Positions 11,601 through 23,064 of a stretch of 64,000 nt of DNA are shown one piece after another. The notes below the pieces were generated by a model. The model saw nothing but the letters and a program-made list of their open reading frames with translations. It had not been told where the DNA came from and did no database searches. The position numbers were made by a program, and so were the translations under genes. This DNA comes from Paramacrobiotus metropolitanus (taxonomy: Eukaryota; Tardigrada; Eutardigrada; Parachela; Macrobiotidae): positions 496,001 to 560,000 of the forward strand of contig NW_026570309.1 of assembly GCF_019649055.1 (NCBI RefSeq). The letters are read 5' to 3'. Every line of letters starts with the position of its first letter. The first letter of the stretch is position 1.

Positions 11601-12183
11601 ATTACTCAGAAATTTTCATTGTTTTGGAAGTGTATTAATGGCAATGAAATAGGTTTAATAAAAAAGTAATCAAGGAAAATTGTTACTTTTGGTTGCGAGT
11701 ATTTTCTACGGCAGTTATGTTGTATGTATCACTTTTATGCAGCATAATGCAACGCACAGTAATCATTCAGATGATCTCGAAAAAACAGAGCGCAAAAAAA
11801 ATAATAAAAGGATAGTTCGTTTGGTTTACCAAGTTACCCAACTATATTTTGAGCCTTAATGCTGTACAAATATGTGTACAAACAGGTCTACATATTGACA
11901 AGTAATACGTACTGTACAGTACGCCGTGTACGGTGTACCTAACATTTGTTAATTCTCAGGTTACCGGAATATTTTCCAAAGAACAGAAGTAATAGCAACA
12001 TACCTTTCCGTAATCCTTGGATTCTGGATCAGCATCTACCGTTGCCAAATATCCCGGCTTATTGTGCTCGTTGTTTTCCGGCTGGAGACACAAAACGTAT
12101 AAAATCTTTTCCCGTGGCAGTGACATGGACTGCAGCGGCGACAGAACTTGATCGCCATTTCCACAACAACCTCCGCTAGACAT
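8618..12183 (-). CDS. SELENBP1: Selenium-binding protein 1 / methanethiol oxidase, seven exons
   Basis: Cytosolic enzyme family; human and bacterial members oxidise methanethiol to formaldehyde, H2O2 and H2S. Exons, 5' to 3' on the minus strand: 12183-12004, 11303-10890, 10298-10041, 9506-9306, 9231-9125, 8961-8857, 8774-8618. All have GT-AG borders and compatible phases and sum to 474 codons (473 aa), matching the usual length of about 472. Landmarks include [84 protein letters not shown] and the C-terminal [12 protein letters not shown]. At the place of human Cys57 (before VIHRL) the sequence reads DYGK, so that selenium-linked cysteine seems absent. Single complete copy, probably functional. 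Confidence 0.93.
10683..10815. repeat. Intronic fold-back hairpin
   Basis: Two arms of about 62 bp (starting CGATGGCTAGAAAGAGGAGT and ending in its near-perfect reverse complement) flank a loop of only a few bases. It lies in the SELENBP1 intron between exons 2 and 3 (10299-10889). The transcript would form a long RNA hairpin. Confidence 0.85.
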
Positions 12184-14258
12184 GATCTAATTTTATCTGA
12201 CACCGCAATAGTATTTAATTTGAAAAAATATTAATCAATCTTTCGGCACTGCACCATGGGAATGAGCCAGCGATGAAGTACGACAGGAGCACTTTTTTTT
12301 AAAATTATTGCTATGAAAGCAAAAATAAAGTATGTGAAATGTAAAGTGCCTCAGGGAAATTTGCCAAAACACCTGGCAGAAATCACCACTGACTGACAGT
12401 GCTACCTGATAAAGACGGAAAAGCTGTTCGTTTACAGTACTGTACTTAAAAACTCTTAACTCGATACCGGCGATCTGACAAAGTGATAATAGAGTATTCC
12501 GGTTTTGCACAATTGCCGGTCTGTCTCGCTTTGAGATTTTCCCTAGGTGCCGGTACGTCTCCACCACCTCCGCTACAATACACAGTACACATTTTGACTA
12601 GAAGTATTAAAGCCGAGGTGCAAAGTAAGTACTGACCATGAGAATGAGCACAAACTGTACAAACTATAAACGAAGGTAAAAACTATGACAGTGGGCCAGG
12701 TCAATTGCTCTGTGTAAGTCTTACGCGACGCGCAAGCGGCAGTCGGGTAAAAATTCATGACGTCACGGCGCGTAAGCAGGTAAACGATTTGATTGGTAAA
12801 CCAGAATTCTGGGATGGGTTTTCAGCTTACCCGTGCGTGTAACCGTTGCGCTTCGAAATCGAAGCGCAACCGTTACCCAAACTACGAGTAACTCGTAACT
12901 CCTGCACAGATCAACAAAATTTTTGTTTTTTCGAACCAAAAGTGCATCCAGCGACCCAGATTGACACTCCTAAACTCAGAATTAACTTTTTTGATGTAGT
13001 ACCACATTAAAGCATCAAAAATAAAATTTTCGGTTCCACTTCAGTTTTTTGGTTGTTCAGTTTCTTTCTTGCCACGGAAGCGTACTCGACCTACGATTGG
13101 ACGATAAATTTTTCGCTGAGTCATGGACAGATTTTTACGCGTTTCTCCGTTACCCGACGCGCAATGGTTACCCAGATGTAATTGACCTGGCCCAGTGTAA
13201 TGCAAATTCTGTGTATTGCGTTATACGCCTTGTCCACTTCGTTGGCATAATCATGCCACATTCATGTGCCTCTCAGATTAAGTGTCCATTAAATATTAAC
13301 CATAAAACTACTGACTGTAAAATGCGGACTAGTAACATTATGGCGTCATAGAACAATTCGTAAATGCAGTATAAATACTGTATAATACATATATGCATGA
13401 AACAATTGTATTAAATAAGCAGGTGTTGGCTGCTCTGCCGCTTCTCTTTTTAACCGGCGAAAGTGCATGCTTGCCAGTGCATGCCGCTTCGCCGCAAAAC
13501 TCAGATATTGCTAAGTCCAGTAAGGCAGCAAAAGATTGGTAAATTACTATAAATCAGGTTATACGGTAACTGTTCTTATCGCGAATTTTGTATCGATCCT
13601 GCGCTGCTTAATTACGATTAATCATATGCAAAAATCACGAGAAGATTTATTCATTGTTAGCCCGCATCAGCACTGTGGAAGCCGAAAAATTTATCCAGGA
13701 TATCTGTGGAATGGACGCTCAAGTGACTCCAAATCGAAGCAAGATCTGACCGTTGGCAAGCTGCACTGAGCGCATTAAACCATTTTAATGCATTTATGTC
13801 TTGTTTTTCGTTGCTGGACGTTACCAGTTAGGTATCAGGCACGAGATGGCATACACTGTGTTATGTGTAGAAACCCTGGCCGGCAGTGCACAGTGCAAAT
13901 TCCAAACGCAAAAGCGTGCATCAGGTAGCTTACGGTTAGCCGTGATTCATAACCGATGGCGATGAGTTAATAAGACAATTTTTAAGGCCCAAAGAGCGGG
14001 AAAGGGCGCGTGCTTTTGTACGAGTATATATGAGATTCTGTCGTAAATGACGACAGAACGCGGGTCATCGGAGTTGTGTATAAATACGAAAATGAATAAA
14101 TGAATGGGACCAGCTCTTAATAGATCGTATCCAAACACTACGCCCTCGTTTCCTGCATGCATCACCACGCGGGCCGCTGGTTATTTTTAGGTCATCGAAT
14201 ACGTTGTAGCCCATTTCTACATCACAAACAAAAACGCAAAGCTGCAATACTGTAGAAA
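12184..14258. other. Intergenic, SELENBP1 promoter side
   Basis: Between divergent SELENBP1 and astacin. It contains a perfect-but-one inverted repeat at 12838-12876 (GTAACCGTTGCGCTTCGA arms). Short frames (13049-13351 plus, 13947-14247 minus) have no ATG-supported or domain-supported content. No RNA gene recognised. Confidence 0.5.
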
Positions 14259-16091
14259 ATGCGAGCGTCGAAAACCATGTTATGCAGGATTAAACTGTGC
14301 AGCAAAATGCTAAATTTATTAGTTATTTTGGCTCTTCACGTGGATGCCGTAATACTCGTAACTGCATTCGCAGATACTTAAAATGTTTCTCAAAATGATA
14401 CACCATATGACGACATGTTGCTAAAACTGATTGTTTACTGCAGATTGTTGTTGCTGCAAAATGTATTCCCATGCTTGGTCCATGGTGCTCCAGTATCAGT
14501 AGGTGCGTTACTAAAATAGAACGACTGATATCCCGTCAGATTACCCTGAAGGCTGAAACCTACATACATGTAGAGTCATGCGAAAATAACTAGGATACAA
14601 ATCGCCGACATTTTCTGTGTTCTGTAAATAATCATAAGTTTTTAACTAATTATTTTTACTATACAGAGCAGCAATGACTTTTCTGAATCGGGTGTATTAT
14701 AGACAATTTCAACAACGTCATGACTTTATTAACAGCTTGGGAAGATGGAAAAGATCCGGAATTTGAATCATCCGCTGCTGCATCAGTGATGCCGTCCTGG
14801 AAAGATATTTTGTGGCTACCGGATGACGCCTCTTCGAACAGGTTTCAGGCACCAGGTTCGGCCACTGGTCGAATGTTTAGCAATAACTACTGGAACCAAA
14901 GCGGCAACTGCGTTCCATACGCGATCGCACCCGATTTTGGTATAGACTGTAATCGGCGGGCAAAATTAGTTCTGGTTGGAAGTTAAATTGGTTTCGGCAG
15001 AGTCAGCTGCTGCTGATTCACTTTGTTTGCTGCATAAAATTAAGGTTTCCCGTGAATAAGGGAATATATGATAGCTGCACAGAATGCAGACGTGTAAAAG
15101 TATTGTAGATCCAAACACTTGTACCGTAAGTTGACTTCCTGATTTTAAGTTGACACTTCCTGACAGGACCGGCGTAAATAATCAGGAGATCAATTTTCTA
15201 CTCTGTTGACCTTTATAGACGCTGAAGCACAACATCTTATAAGAACGGCGTTGTTGGCCATAGAAAATGCAACGCATGGCTGCGTGAGGTTTATAAAGCG
15301 AGAGCATGAAAAAGAATTTATTTCGATTCAGCATAAGCCAGGGTAAGTAAGTATTCATATTGTAATGGACCAGTGAGGCTATATGACGCTAACTGCTATT
15401 TGAACATCTATAGTGCATCGATTAGCAGTCATCATCGATTACGCCAGCTTCTTACAGATTTTCTTTCGTTTACGTTAGCTTTCGTCATTTTTGAAACTGT
15501 TGATGGTTTAGATGCGCGGCTGACGTCGGGAGGACACCCAGGAGAATCACAAAAGTCATACTGGGAGGAAATTGTTTGTCTCCAAGAACAATAATACATG
15601 AAATTTTCCATGCATTGGGATTCTACCACGAACATAGCCGTCCGGATCGAGATACATATGTCACTGTCAACGCTGCCCCGAGCAATATCGAACGAAACGT
15701 TGATCTGCGGAATTTCAATATTCTGCCTGATATGCCGGTATTTAATTTGCCATACGATTACGATTCTATAATGCATTACGCACCCAGTGATTTTGCGGCT
15801 AATCCTAATGATCCTAATGGAGCGGTCATCATGCCCAAAGTCAACGGATCACTGAAAATTGGCAAGCGAGACCAGTTGAGCGTTCTCGATATTGCTAGAC
15901 TAAAAGTAGCTTACGGATGCTTGGATGCGAATCTCGGACCCATTCGCAAAACTTTTCCTAACAACTGCAAAATGACAGTAAAGGTAGCGGAACGAGTAGA
16001 GGAACCAGTTGTCAGCGCTGTTCGTCATCAGCATTCGCCAACGTCACGAAAACCTAAAGGGTCAAGACTCAGAGAATTAAACGAAGGTTAG
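14259..16091 (+). CDS. Astacin-family (M12A) zinc metalloprotease, five exons
   Basis: Secreted zinc endopeptidase. Exons: 14259-14348 (signal peptide, MLNLLVILALHVDA), 14444-14498, 14703-14939, 15219-15342, 15512-16091. The last three are firm; the first two fit in phase but are tentative. Exon 3 encodes the propeptide end and the start of the catalytic domain (YWNQSGNCVPYAI). Exon 4 gives the helix and strand AEAQHLIRTALLAIENATHG and RFIKREHEKEFISIQ. Exon 5 holds CAADVGR, the zinc motif HEIFHALGFYHEHSRPDRD with its three histidines and catalytic glutamate, and the Met-turn SIMHY. The domain closes at AYGC, followed by a C-terminal tail of about 60 residues with no EGF or CUB domain. Total about 361 aa. 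All catalytic residues are present, so activity is likely; the substrate is unknown. Confidence 0.85.
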
Positions 16092-16258
16092 CCATATCGA
16101 TTTTAAAAGCTAAAGATAAATTCAAATTTGTGTCCTATTGAGGACTGAAAAGCCAGGATTAGCTTCCTGGCAGAGAAAGTATGACTGTCGACACGGAAAA
16201 ATTATAATACTGCGAAATTGCGAATACTGTATATATAAAAGTTATGTACAGTTCCCAG

Positions 16259-17307
16259 GTATGTGGAGGACAATAACGCTGAATCTCCCTTTCTCCCGGA
16301 GTTTTCGGATAAATTAATGACCAATGAGCAATGTGCCGCCCAATTCACTAGCAACTGTTCGCCCGTGCAACGTAAAAAGGCCGCTTGCGCGAGATTCCGA
16401 GGTCTGGAGATACATTGCTATAATACAGCAACCCTCGAAGAAATCGCACAAATAACGGCTGCGGTATCCAGGCCACCAATTCGAGCAGTGCGAATCCGTT
16501 TAAACGATGGCCCACTCATTACGTACAGGAACTTTGTCCGCGTAAGCACCCAGGTGGTCCAGTTCACACTGTCATTCTGTCGCGGTGCACGAGCCTCCGG
16601 TAAGCTGGCGAAGCTATGTTTTGTCCGTCTGCTAGACTTTGAGTTGAGTTGGTGCGACAATCTGGAAATTCACAAAGACGATTTCAAAGAATCGTTGCAG
16701 CTGCGGATAATCTTACTGGCGCAATCAACAATCCGCACACTGGAAGAGGGGACCTTTACGAACCTGAGGAGTTTGGAGGTGTTGTCGCTGGAATATGGAC
16801 TGGAGAGTCTGCTGCATTTGCGACCGCGTTATCGTGACCACGTCGCTCGTATTCATTGCGAATGTGAATTTGCTTGGCTTAGAACATGGTTAAACCGAAA
16901 TGCCAAATTATTATGGAAGAAAGATGCCGGCGCCGTTTATAAGTTACAAAAGTCATACAGCAACCCTGCATATAAAAGAAGAGATCTCTATATTCCTGTC
17001 GATTGCTCGAATCTTTTTCGATCAAACGCGTCTCTCGTAAGCTTCGCTCAGATGGATTTTTCTATTAGCGATAGTAATTGTGTTGTCTCTTAAACTATTC
17101 CTCGGATCTTGGAGCATATCTTTCGCCTGGGTAGCCTGTATCGCATTGTGTATCAGACTTTTCGTTGCTGTCAGAAGCCTTATGATTGTTTCTCTTTTTA
17201 AATATGTAAGGATCATAAGTGCTGAAATTCAGCGCGGAAATGCCGCTTCTGTTCTGGGAACTGTTGGATGTTTGAAAGAGCTAGAAGAGCTGTTTTATTT
17301 GTTCTAG
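16259..17307 (+). CDS. Leucine-rich-repeat protein, probably membrane-anchored; 5' end and frame join unresolved
   Basis: An exon opens after TTCCCAG at 16258 and runs in one frame to 17093. It has an N-terminal cysteine region (CAAQF, NCSP, CARF, HCYN), then weak leucine-rich repeats (LCFVRLLDFELSWCDNLEIH, LRIILLAQSTIRTLEEGTF, LRSLEVLSLEYGLESL). A C-terminal LRR cap follows (HCECEFAWLRTWL ... IPVDCSN). No signal peptide is seen, so a 5' exon is missing. From 17041 a second frame is open to 17307 and encodes a strong membrane helix (WIFLLAIVIVLSLKLF and onwards). No splice pair with correct phase joins cap and helix, so there is either a +1 frameshift, a sequence error, or an unusual splice. 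Family clear, function unknown. Confidence 0.55.
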
Positions 17308-18190
17308 CTATTCGGTATTTGAGTTTTAATTGTAAATGGCATTTGCTTGTATAAGGTTGGGATTAAAAACGTTACACCATGTAAGGATCCAACCATTCAG
17401 AGTAGGATGAAAGCATTGTAATTCGGCCGCTCGGACCGGGGTCGCAAAAATCGAATAACAAACTCAACCAGCAGTGTGCAACTGTGCATTAGGAGCACAA
17501 GCACGAGAGTTAACGATCCTTTTGTCAGCACTGGGTGGAAGAGAGAAGCGTTTGTGTGCGCAATATATATGCGGTATGCTAAACGAAGAATCTACATTTT
17601 CAGTCCTACCCTTCCAATGTACTCGTATGGAAAGTAAAATCGGTTATATGGTTATTGAGTTAATTGATTTTGAGTTAATGATTATGATATGATTATTGAG
17701 TTATTCTTTTTTCCTGGGTAACCTTTTAAGGTTGATAAAGTAAAAATTGGCGCAAGACTAGTCAAAGGCGTACATGCCAGACTGAATTTTTTCTAGCAAA
17801 AGTCCGCAGTAATGGTATGCCGAAAAGGTAATTTTGCAAGGCAGATTATAAAAATAACGCATACGTTAGAAACGCGCCAGTTATTACAATTTCCAACGGC
17901 ATTCTTTCTGCGAACGTTTAGTTCGATATGCTTACAGGACCAGCATTAATTTTATCAGATTCGGTCAGATTTGCTATTTATGGCTAGGATACTATAGACA
18001 ATGGTTACGTTGCTACATGGCATCAAGCATGAGATCACTGTACGAATATCACGAAAATCAGCAACATATTAAGCATAGAGTAACATAAGTACAAGCTCGG
18101 CAATATCATTCTGGACTGCGTCTCAAGGCCCAGCTTATGTGAGAATCGATACGTGCGCTGCTGTTGAACTGCTGTGGCAGACCACCGAGG
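17308..18190. other. Intergenic between convergent genes
   Basis: Only short chance frames, such as 17474-17692. Contains the 3' ends of the LRR gene (plus) and the first integrin-like gene (minus). Confidence 0.5.
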
Positions 18191-21100
18191 TCAAGAGCTG
18201 ATTGCGGCGTCTGTGTGACGAGATTCCGAGGCACCAGGCAAAACCAAAAAAGACGTTGTTGTTTCCGTTGATGGGATACCGTCGATATGGGCACTTTGTC
18301 GCCTTCTGGAGTTCTTTCGACGTTGTTGAGCTTTTATACAACAGCCATACACTACGATCCCAACAACTCCCGGTGCTCCTAATGCTAAAGTGAGCTGTGC
18401 CCATAAAGGCCACGGTGAGGCTGGAGGAAAACGAGTGATGCTTGGTTGGGAATTATCTATAGTTAAAGTCGATATTGCACGTATAGATGAGCGCAGATGC
18501 CGGTCAATGGATTAAGTGTACATGTTATTAAATTTAAGTACGTGCATTTCGGCACCTAAATGCATTTAAAAGTTTTGGAATTTTCTTATAGCCATAACTT
18601 TCCAACCGGATGTTGCGTGTCTAAAGGATTTTCACATCAATGTACTAGTATTCAAATAATTTGGCTACCCAATGCCAATAATATATTTTGTTGAAAATAT
18701 TATGAAGGGTGGGTGGTTTATGAAAACGTAGACAAGTACTCAAATTGAGCGAACGTTGAGAAACATCATACTTACTCTTCGATTCTTGGGGGTTGATGAT
18801 TGCCTCTAAATTATTCCTTTCAGACGTAGCTAAACTGTCCTGTCCACGTTCGCACCCGTCAATAATTTCTAAGCGACCAGACATGGCTGACATGTGCTGC
18901 TCGAAATCAGAGGTAGAAATAAAGAACTCCGGGTAGTAAGGCTCTGCAGCGCCAAGGTCTACTTTGATTTTCCATTCCACCTGCAAATTTATGTTTAACA
19001 ATAACATGACAATTGATATATTATATACAGTACTAATACACATAAATATGTCGGACAGTAAAAGCCAGTGATTCCAGAACGTGTCACTGTTTTACCGCAC
19101 TGCAGGTAAAAGTTCAACAAATTCAAACATAACTCGAAATGCCAAAATGTGGAGTTAAAAATTAAATTTCCTTGTAAAATTTCCTCTTATCAACCGTTGC
19201 TGTGCGTCTTTTGTTTTGTGCGTTGTAAGTGAGCATATAAATTTTGCATAAGCAGAACAACCTGGATGTGGCTATGAAATCTTTGAAGCCGGTGACAGTC
19301 AAAATCAGATCATTATGCTTTAAGGACTCTTAAAATATTTTCGTCGATGCTCGATACAAATGTTTTGATAAGACGAGATACTAGGTATTGACGCCGTAAC
19401 GGAACACGGTCTTGTTTCAAACTTTCTGCACAACAAGTAAAGAGACAAGCTGATTTCCAAAGAAAAAGCCACATTAATTTTTAAAACTCTGCGTAGCAAG
19501 CTAATGGTAAGGATTACAGTCGTAGTACCTCTGAACCAGGCTGTACGCCTCTGCATTTGTCGGTTTTCTGCCAATCCTGGTTACCGCAAGATGAAAACAA
19601 CGTGAAGCGCAGCTGTGGATGAGATGAGCCACTGAGTTTGATGAATTTAGCTGGTTTCTGTCCAAATTAAGGACAGTTATTTTTTGTGAGCTGCAGCAGG
19701 TTCATAACATTTGCCTACCAAGTATTCATTTTTTATCAGTGCCAAGACATCGGCTAATTTGTTATCCAGGGAAGTAACAACACACCGAGCAACCCGATGG
19801 CATAACCGCTCGTACTGCATAACTCGTTCCGGCGAAACCACGAACACCAGATGAATATCCTTATCTTCCGCCAATTTTGAAATTGCGGCTATGGACGGGT
19901 AATTCTGCGTAAAAGTTAATCATTTCAAGCTTTTTACAATTTAGGTCTGCAGCTTAGCAGCATTTTTAACAACGTTTTACCTGTACAATATCCTTGTCAT
20001 AGGTTAATTCACCAGTTGAAGAGGTGGATTTCAATTGGCAGGATCCATGTCCGTCTTCCGGATCGGAGGCAGTACTTTGAACCTGCAGTGAGGACTTTTC
20101 ACTATGTTTTACCTTTTTCAGATGCTCAAAGACCTTCAGCATTCCGCAGTACTCACGTCAACGCCATCGACGAAGGTTAAGGGAATATCGGTAACCATTA
20201 CAAGCAGTTGTATAGAGTCTTCACGCCATCCGATCTCGCTCGATGCCTTAAAAGAGTCGTTTGCGTTTCATCATATTATTTAATCATTTTATTCTGTTCA
20301 TCTCTCGTTTAACACTTACATCGCATATCATGGTTTGCAAGAACGCGTTCATCCATTCCTTGGAAGAGCAGCAGTTTTGAGCAGTCTTTGCCTTTTTCAG
20401 TCTAACCTTTGTTACGCAAATTAACTTTAGGAACATTAATCACTTCGCTAACAAATAAAAGGAAAGCTGACTCCAGTATGTATTCAACTTGCCTCAAATT
20501 CACGATTAGGAGTACCCAATGGCCAGTAACGGCCATAGCCGTACTGACCTCTACAAATACAAGCAAGAGACCTTCAAATGATGCGGCATCTAAACACTAT
20601 ACAAGACACTGGAAGTTTGCGAACCACACATCATTCAAAACGAGAGCGCCTCCGCTGACAAAATGTAATTGCTGAAAAGTTGTTTAATATTTACGTGGTT
20701 GATTCATCTCCAAAGTATCCAACGCCCACGTGCAGATCAATGTCCATAGTTGCCAATTCTGTCACTGTTTTGTAATAAAAGAATTATTACTTGAAATTTA
20801 CGCTGCTTACAAGTGTAAACGAACATAATGCATATTTGCACTTGCCCGCAACAGTTTCTTACACAGTGTTTTGGTCAAAGCGACCCTTACAGCCTCAGCA
20901 TCTGTTGAATTAAAAGATAATCCGAACTGAACGAATAAATCCACGGGATATTTTCTTTTCCGGGTGTTGACGCTTAAGGTCGCCGACGTGTCTGCAACAG
21001 CACGCATGGCTTTGTATGATTGTTACGCTGTCACGGTATCAAATGCGGCAAAGCGCATTTGATACCGTGTCACAACTCATGTCACACAAACTGTTTATCT

Positions 21101-23064
21101 GTAGCACAAACTGATAACCAGCATCAGCGACTACCGTTCGATATCGTGCTCCACACATGCATCAGTGAATCACTAAGAATTAACGTTTTCCGCTTATGCT
21201 TGTCCACGCGATCAATAGGCACGCTCAGCTTTACCACATGTAATAATTATTACATCACAAGGGTGTGCGATGTAAACTGTAAAGCGACGCCACGCCGACA
21301 TACAAACTGTTTATGCCATAAGCACCCCATCCGCACCCGTATGACAACTGAACGAAGTACGAGTCGATTATTCTTACGTATGATTATGATTATTCTTACG
21401 CGGACGCATTCTGAGAATCACCCTTTGCGGCTTGATGGCCACCATATCGCTCAGTGCCAAATCCTGCAAGCATGATCTGCAATTAAATTTTTGCTTAAAA
21501 ATTTTTTAAGAACGGTGATTCTAACCTCATAAGCCAGCACTTCATTGTCCGGAGCAATCACGTCATGTGTCGTACATTTGCGGTATGCTTGCGTCATACT
21601 ATGACAGCGACCAGCAGTGGATAGCGAATTCTACGAAGAATTAAATTATCATTATTAAGTTCTGTAATTACTTTTACTTCTTAATTGTCCTCTTAGGAAG
21701 TCCTTTTTATGCATTCGAACGGTATTATCTCTGCAATATCCCGATAGTACTTTATGACATTGAAAAGTCGTATCTTGAAGTCAAGCCCAAATTCCAAATT
21801 TAAACATTTCGTTGAAATACCTACGGTGTCACTCAATACCGAGTACCCCTCTGTCGGCATGCTATAAGCACGCTTCAATGAGGTAATTCCGCAAATAAAA
21901 ACAAGATAAGCAGATAAAGGTCAAGTGATGCCGACGACATGTTCTGTAGACTTTTGAAATATTTGTTGTAGTGAAAGAAAAGCCTGGGTTACGATATCGA
22001 AATCCCAAGCTCGTTAACCCCAATAGATAGCGAATATAGCACTGGCACTGCCTGAGAAAATTAAATAATTTTTACTACTTAACAAAACAATATTTTCGTC
22101 ACATATTCTGAAGTTTCAACAACAATAAAGTACGTAACTATAGAAAGGACTCTCGGTAAAATGTTCTTTAAGCAAAATCACTAAGCGAAATAACGCGACT
22201 CAATTCTTTACTCTGATTGAGAATGGCGTTTAAGTAATCGTAGTGAAATTATTATGGGTGTATAAGTATTCTGTATGTGCAGATAAGAATTAATGAATAC
22301 GGCGGACTAGACATAATATTAGCAGCTATCTGCGTTCTAGCGGTATTCGCTTTATTATATCGGCACGACGGCAACTGAATTTTATTTATGGCCCAGAGAC
22401 ATGAGAAAATAATAACGCAGCCGCTCCTAACAAAGAAGTACTGATGGCTCTTAACTTACCTAAATTCTACAGAACGACTAGGAAAATCGCGAAAACATTA
22501 CGATCTCAGTTGGAAGTGTAATGCATGCTTTGTTACAGTGTTATGGATATTGAAATGAAAAACATTTAACTTTTTGGCAGTACAATATACTATAGCGGTA
22601 TAGCCACTAGATAAAACGTGCTACTTTTTCCCGGTCACCAGGCTCTGTGGTGCACTTCATCTAGAGACTGAGCTACAGTAGCTGTTGTTACGGTTATTAG
22701 TATGGTGGCGTAATAAGTAGGGGACTGTAATTAATCATACTTCTATAAATAAATCACTTATCTGTATGTACATAGTATATCAGGTGATAAAATTTAAACA
22801 CCTATGTGACAGATATCTTCCATTATTATATCAATCAAATTTTCTTGCTTTTAATAACCTTCATAAATAGCCAATCTCGTATCAGTATTATGAAATACAA
22901 CAAACAAGGAATGAAGGAGCATTTTGTCTTTGTGCAACAGTGCATGCATTATTAGTACATACGAATTTCGCTAACCTTTTGAGCGCACCATGCGCATGAC
23001 TGGTGGGCCTGAATACATCCTTTACAAGAAGACTGTGACGTGCAGATATCAATGGTGCTAATAG
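18191..23064 (-). CDS. Integrin beta-like receptor 1, EGF-less; first exon not found
   Basis: Minus-strand exons in order: 23064-22976, 21630-21526, 21463-21400, 20991-20842, 20764-20695, 20550-20493, 20406-20320, 20246-20157, 20082-19981, 19904-19719, 19657-19529, 18980-18776, 18456-18191. Phases agree throughout; the 20493 donor is GC (GCAAGT). About 532 residues plus a missing signal exon. Domains: PSI (CKGCIQAHQSCAWC), hybrid start (LSDMVAIKPQRVILRMRP), beta-I-like (KYPVDLFVQFGLSFNS, IDLHVGVGYFGD, EIGWREDSIQLLVMVTDIP, NYPSIAAISKLAEDKDIHLV), hybrid end (FSSC ... TDKC). A membrane helix (LTLALGAPGVVGIVVYG) and a basic tail follow. No EGF repeats, no beta-tail, no NPxY. MIDAS DxSxS is GLSFN. 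Paralogue of the gene at 26257. Possibly a pseudoreceptor; ligand and alpha partner unknown. Confidence 0.8.
21032..21069. repeat. Short perfect inverted repeat in an integrin-like intron
   Basis: CACGGTATCAAATGCG at 21032-21047 recurs as its exact reverse complement at 21054-21069 with a 6-base loop. It lies in the intron between 20991 and 21400 of integrin-like gene 1. It could be a hairpin in the transcript or a palindromic binding site. Confidence 0.8.

Noticed and set aside
13049-13351. 100-codon plus frame
   Set aside because: Starts at TTG rather than ATG, no splice support, no similarity recognised.
21693-21940. Signal-peptide-like start at 21940 minus (MSSASLDLYLLILFLFAE) as exon 1 of integrin-like gene 1
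   Set aside because: It lies downstream of the PSI exon at 23064-22976 and meets a stop before any GT donor, so it cannot be the first exon.
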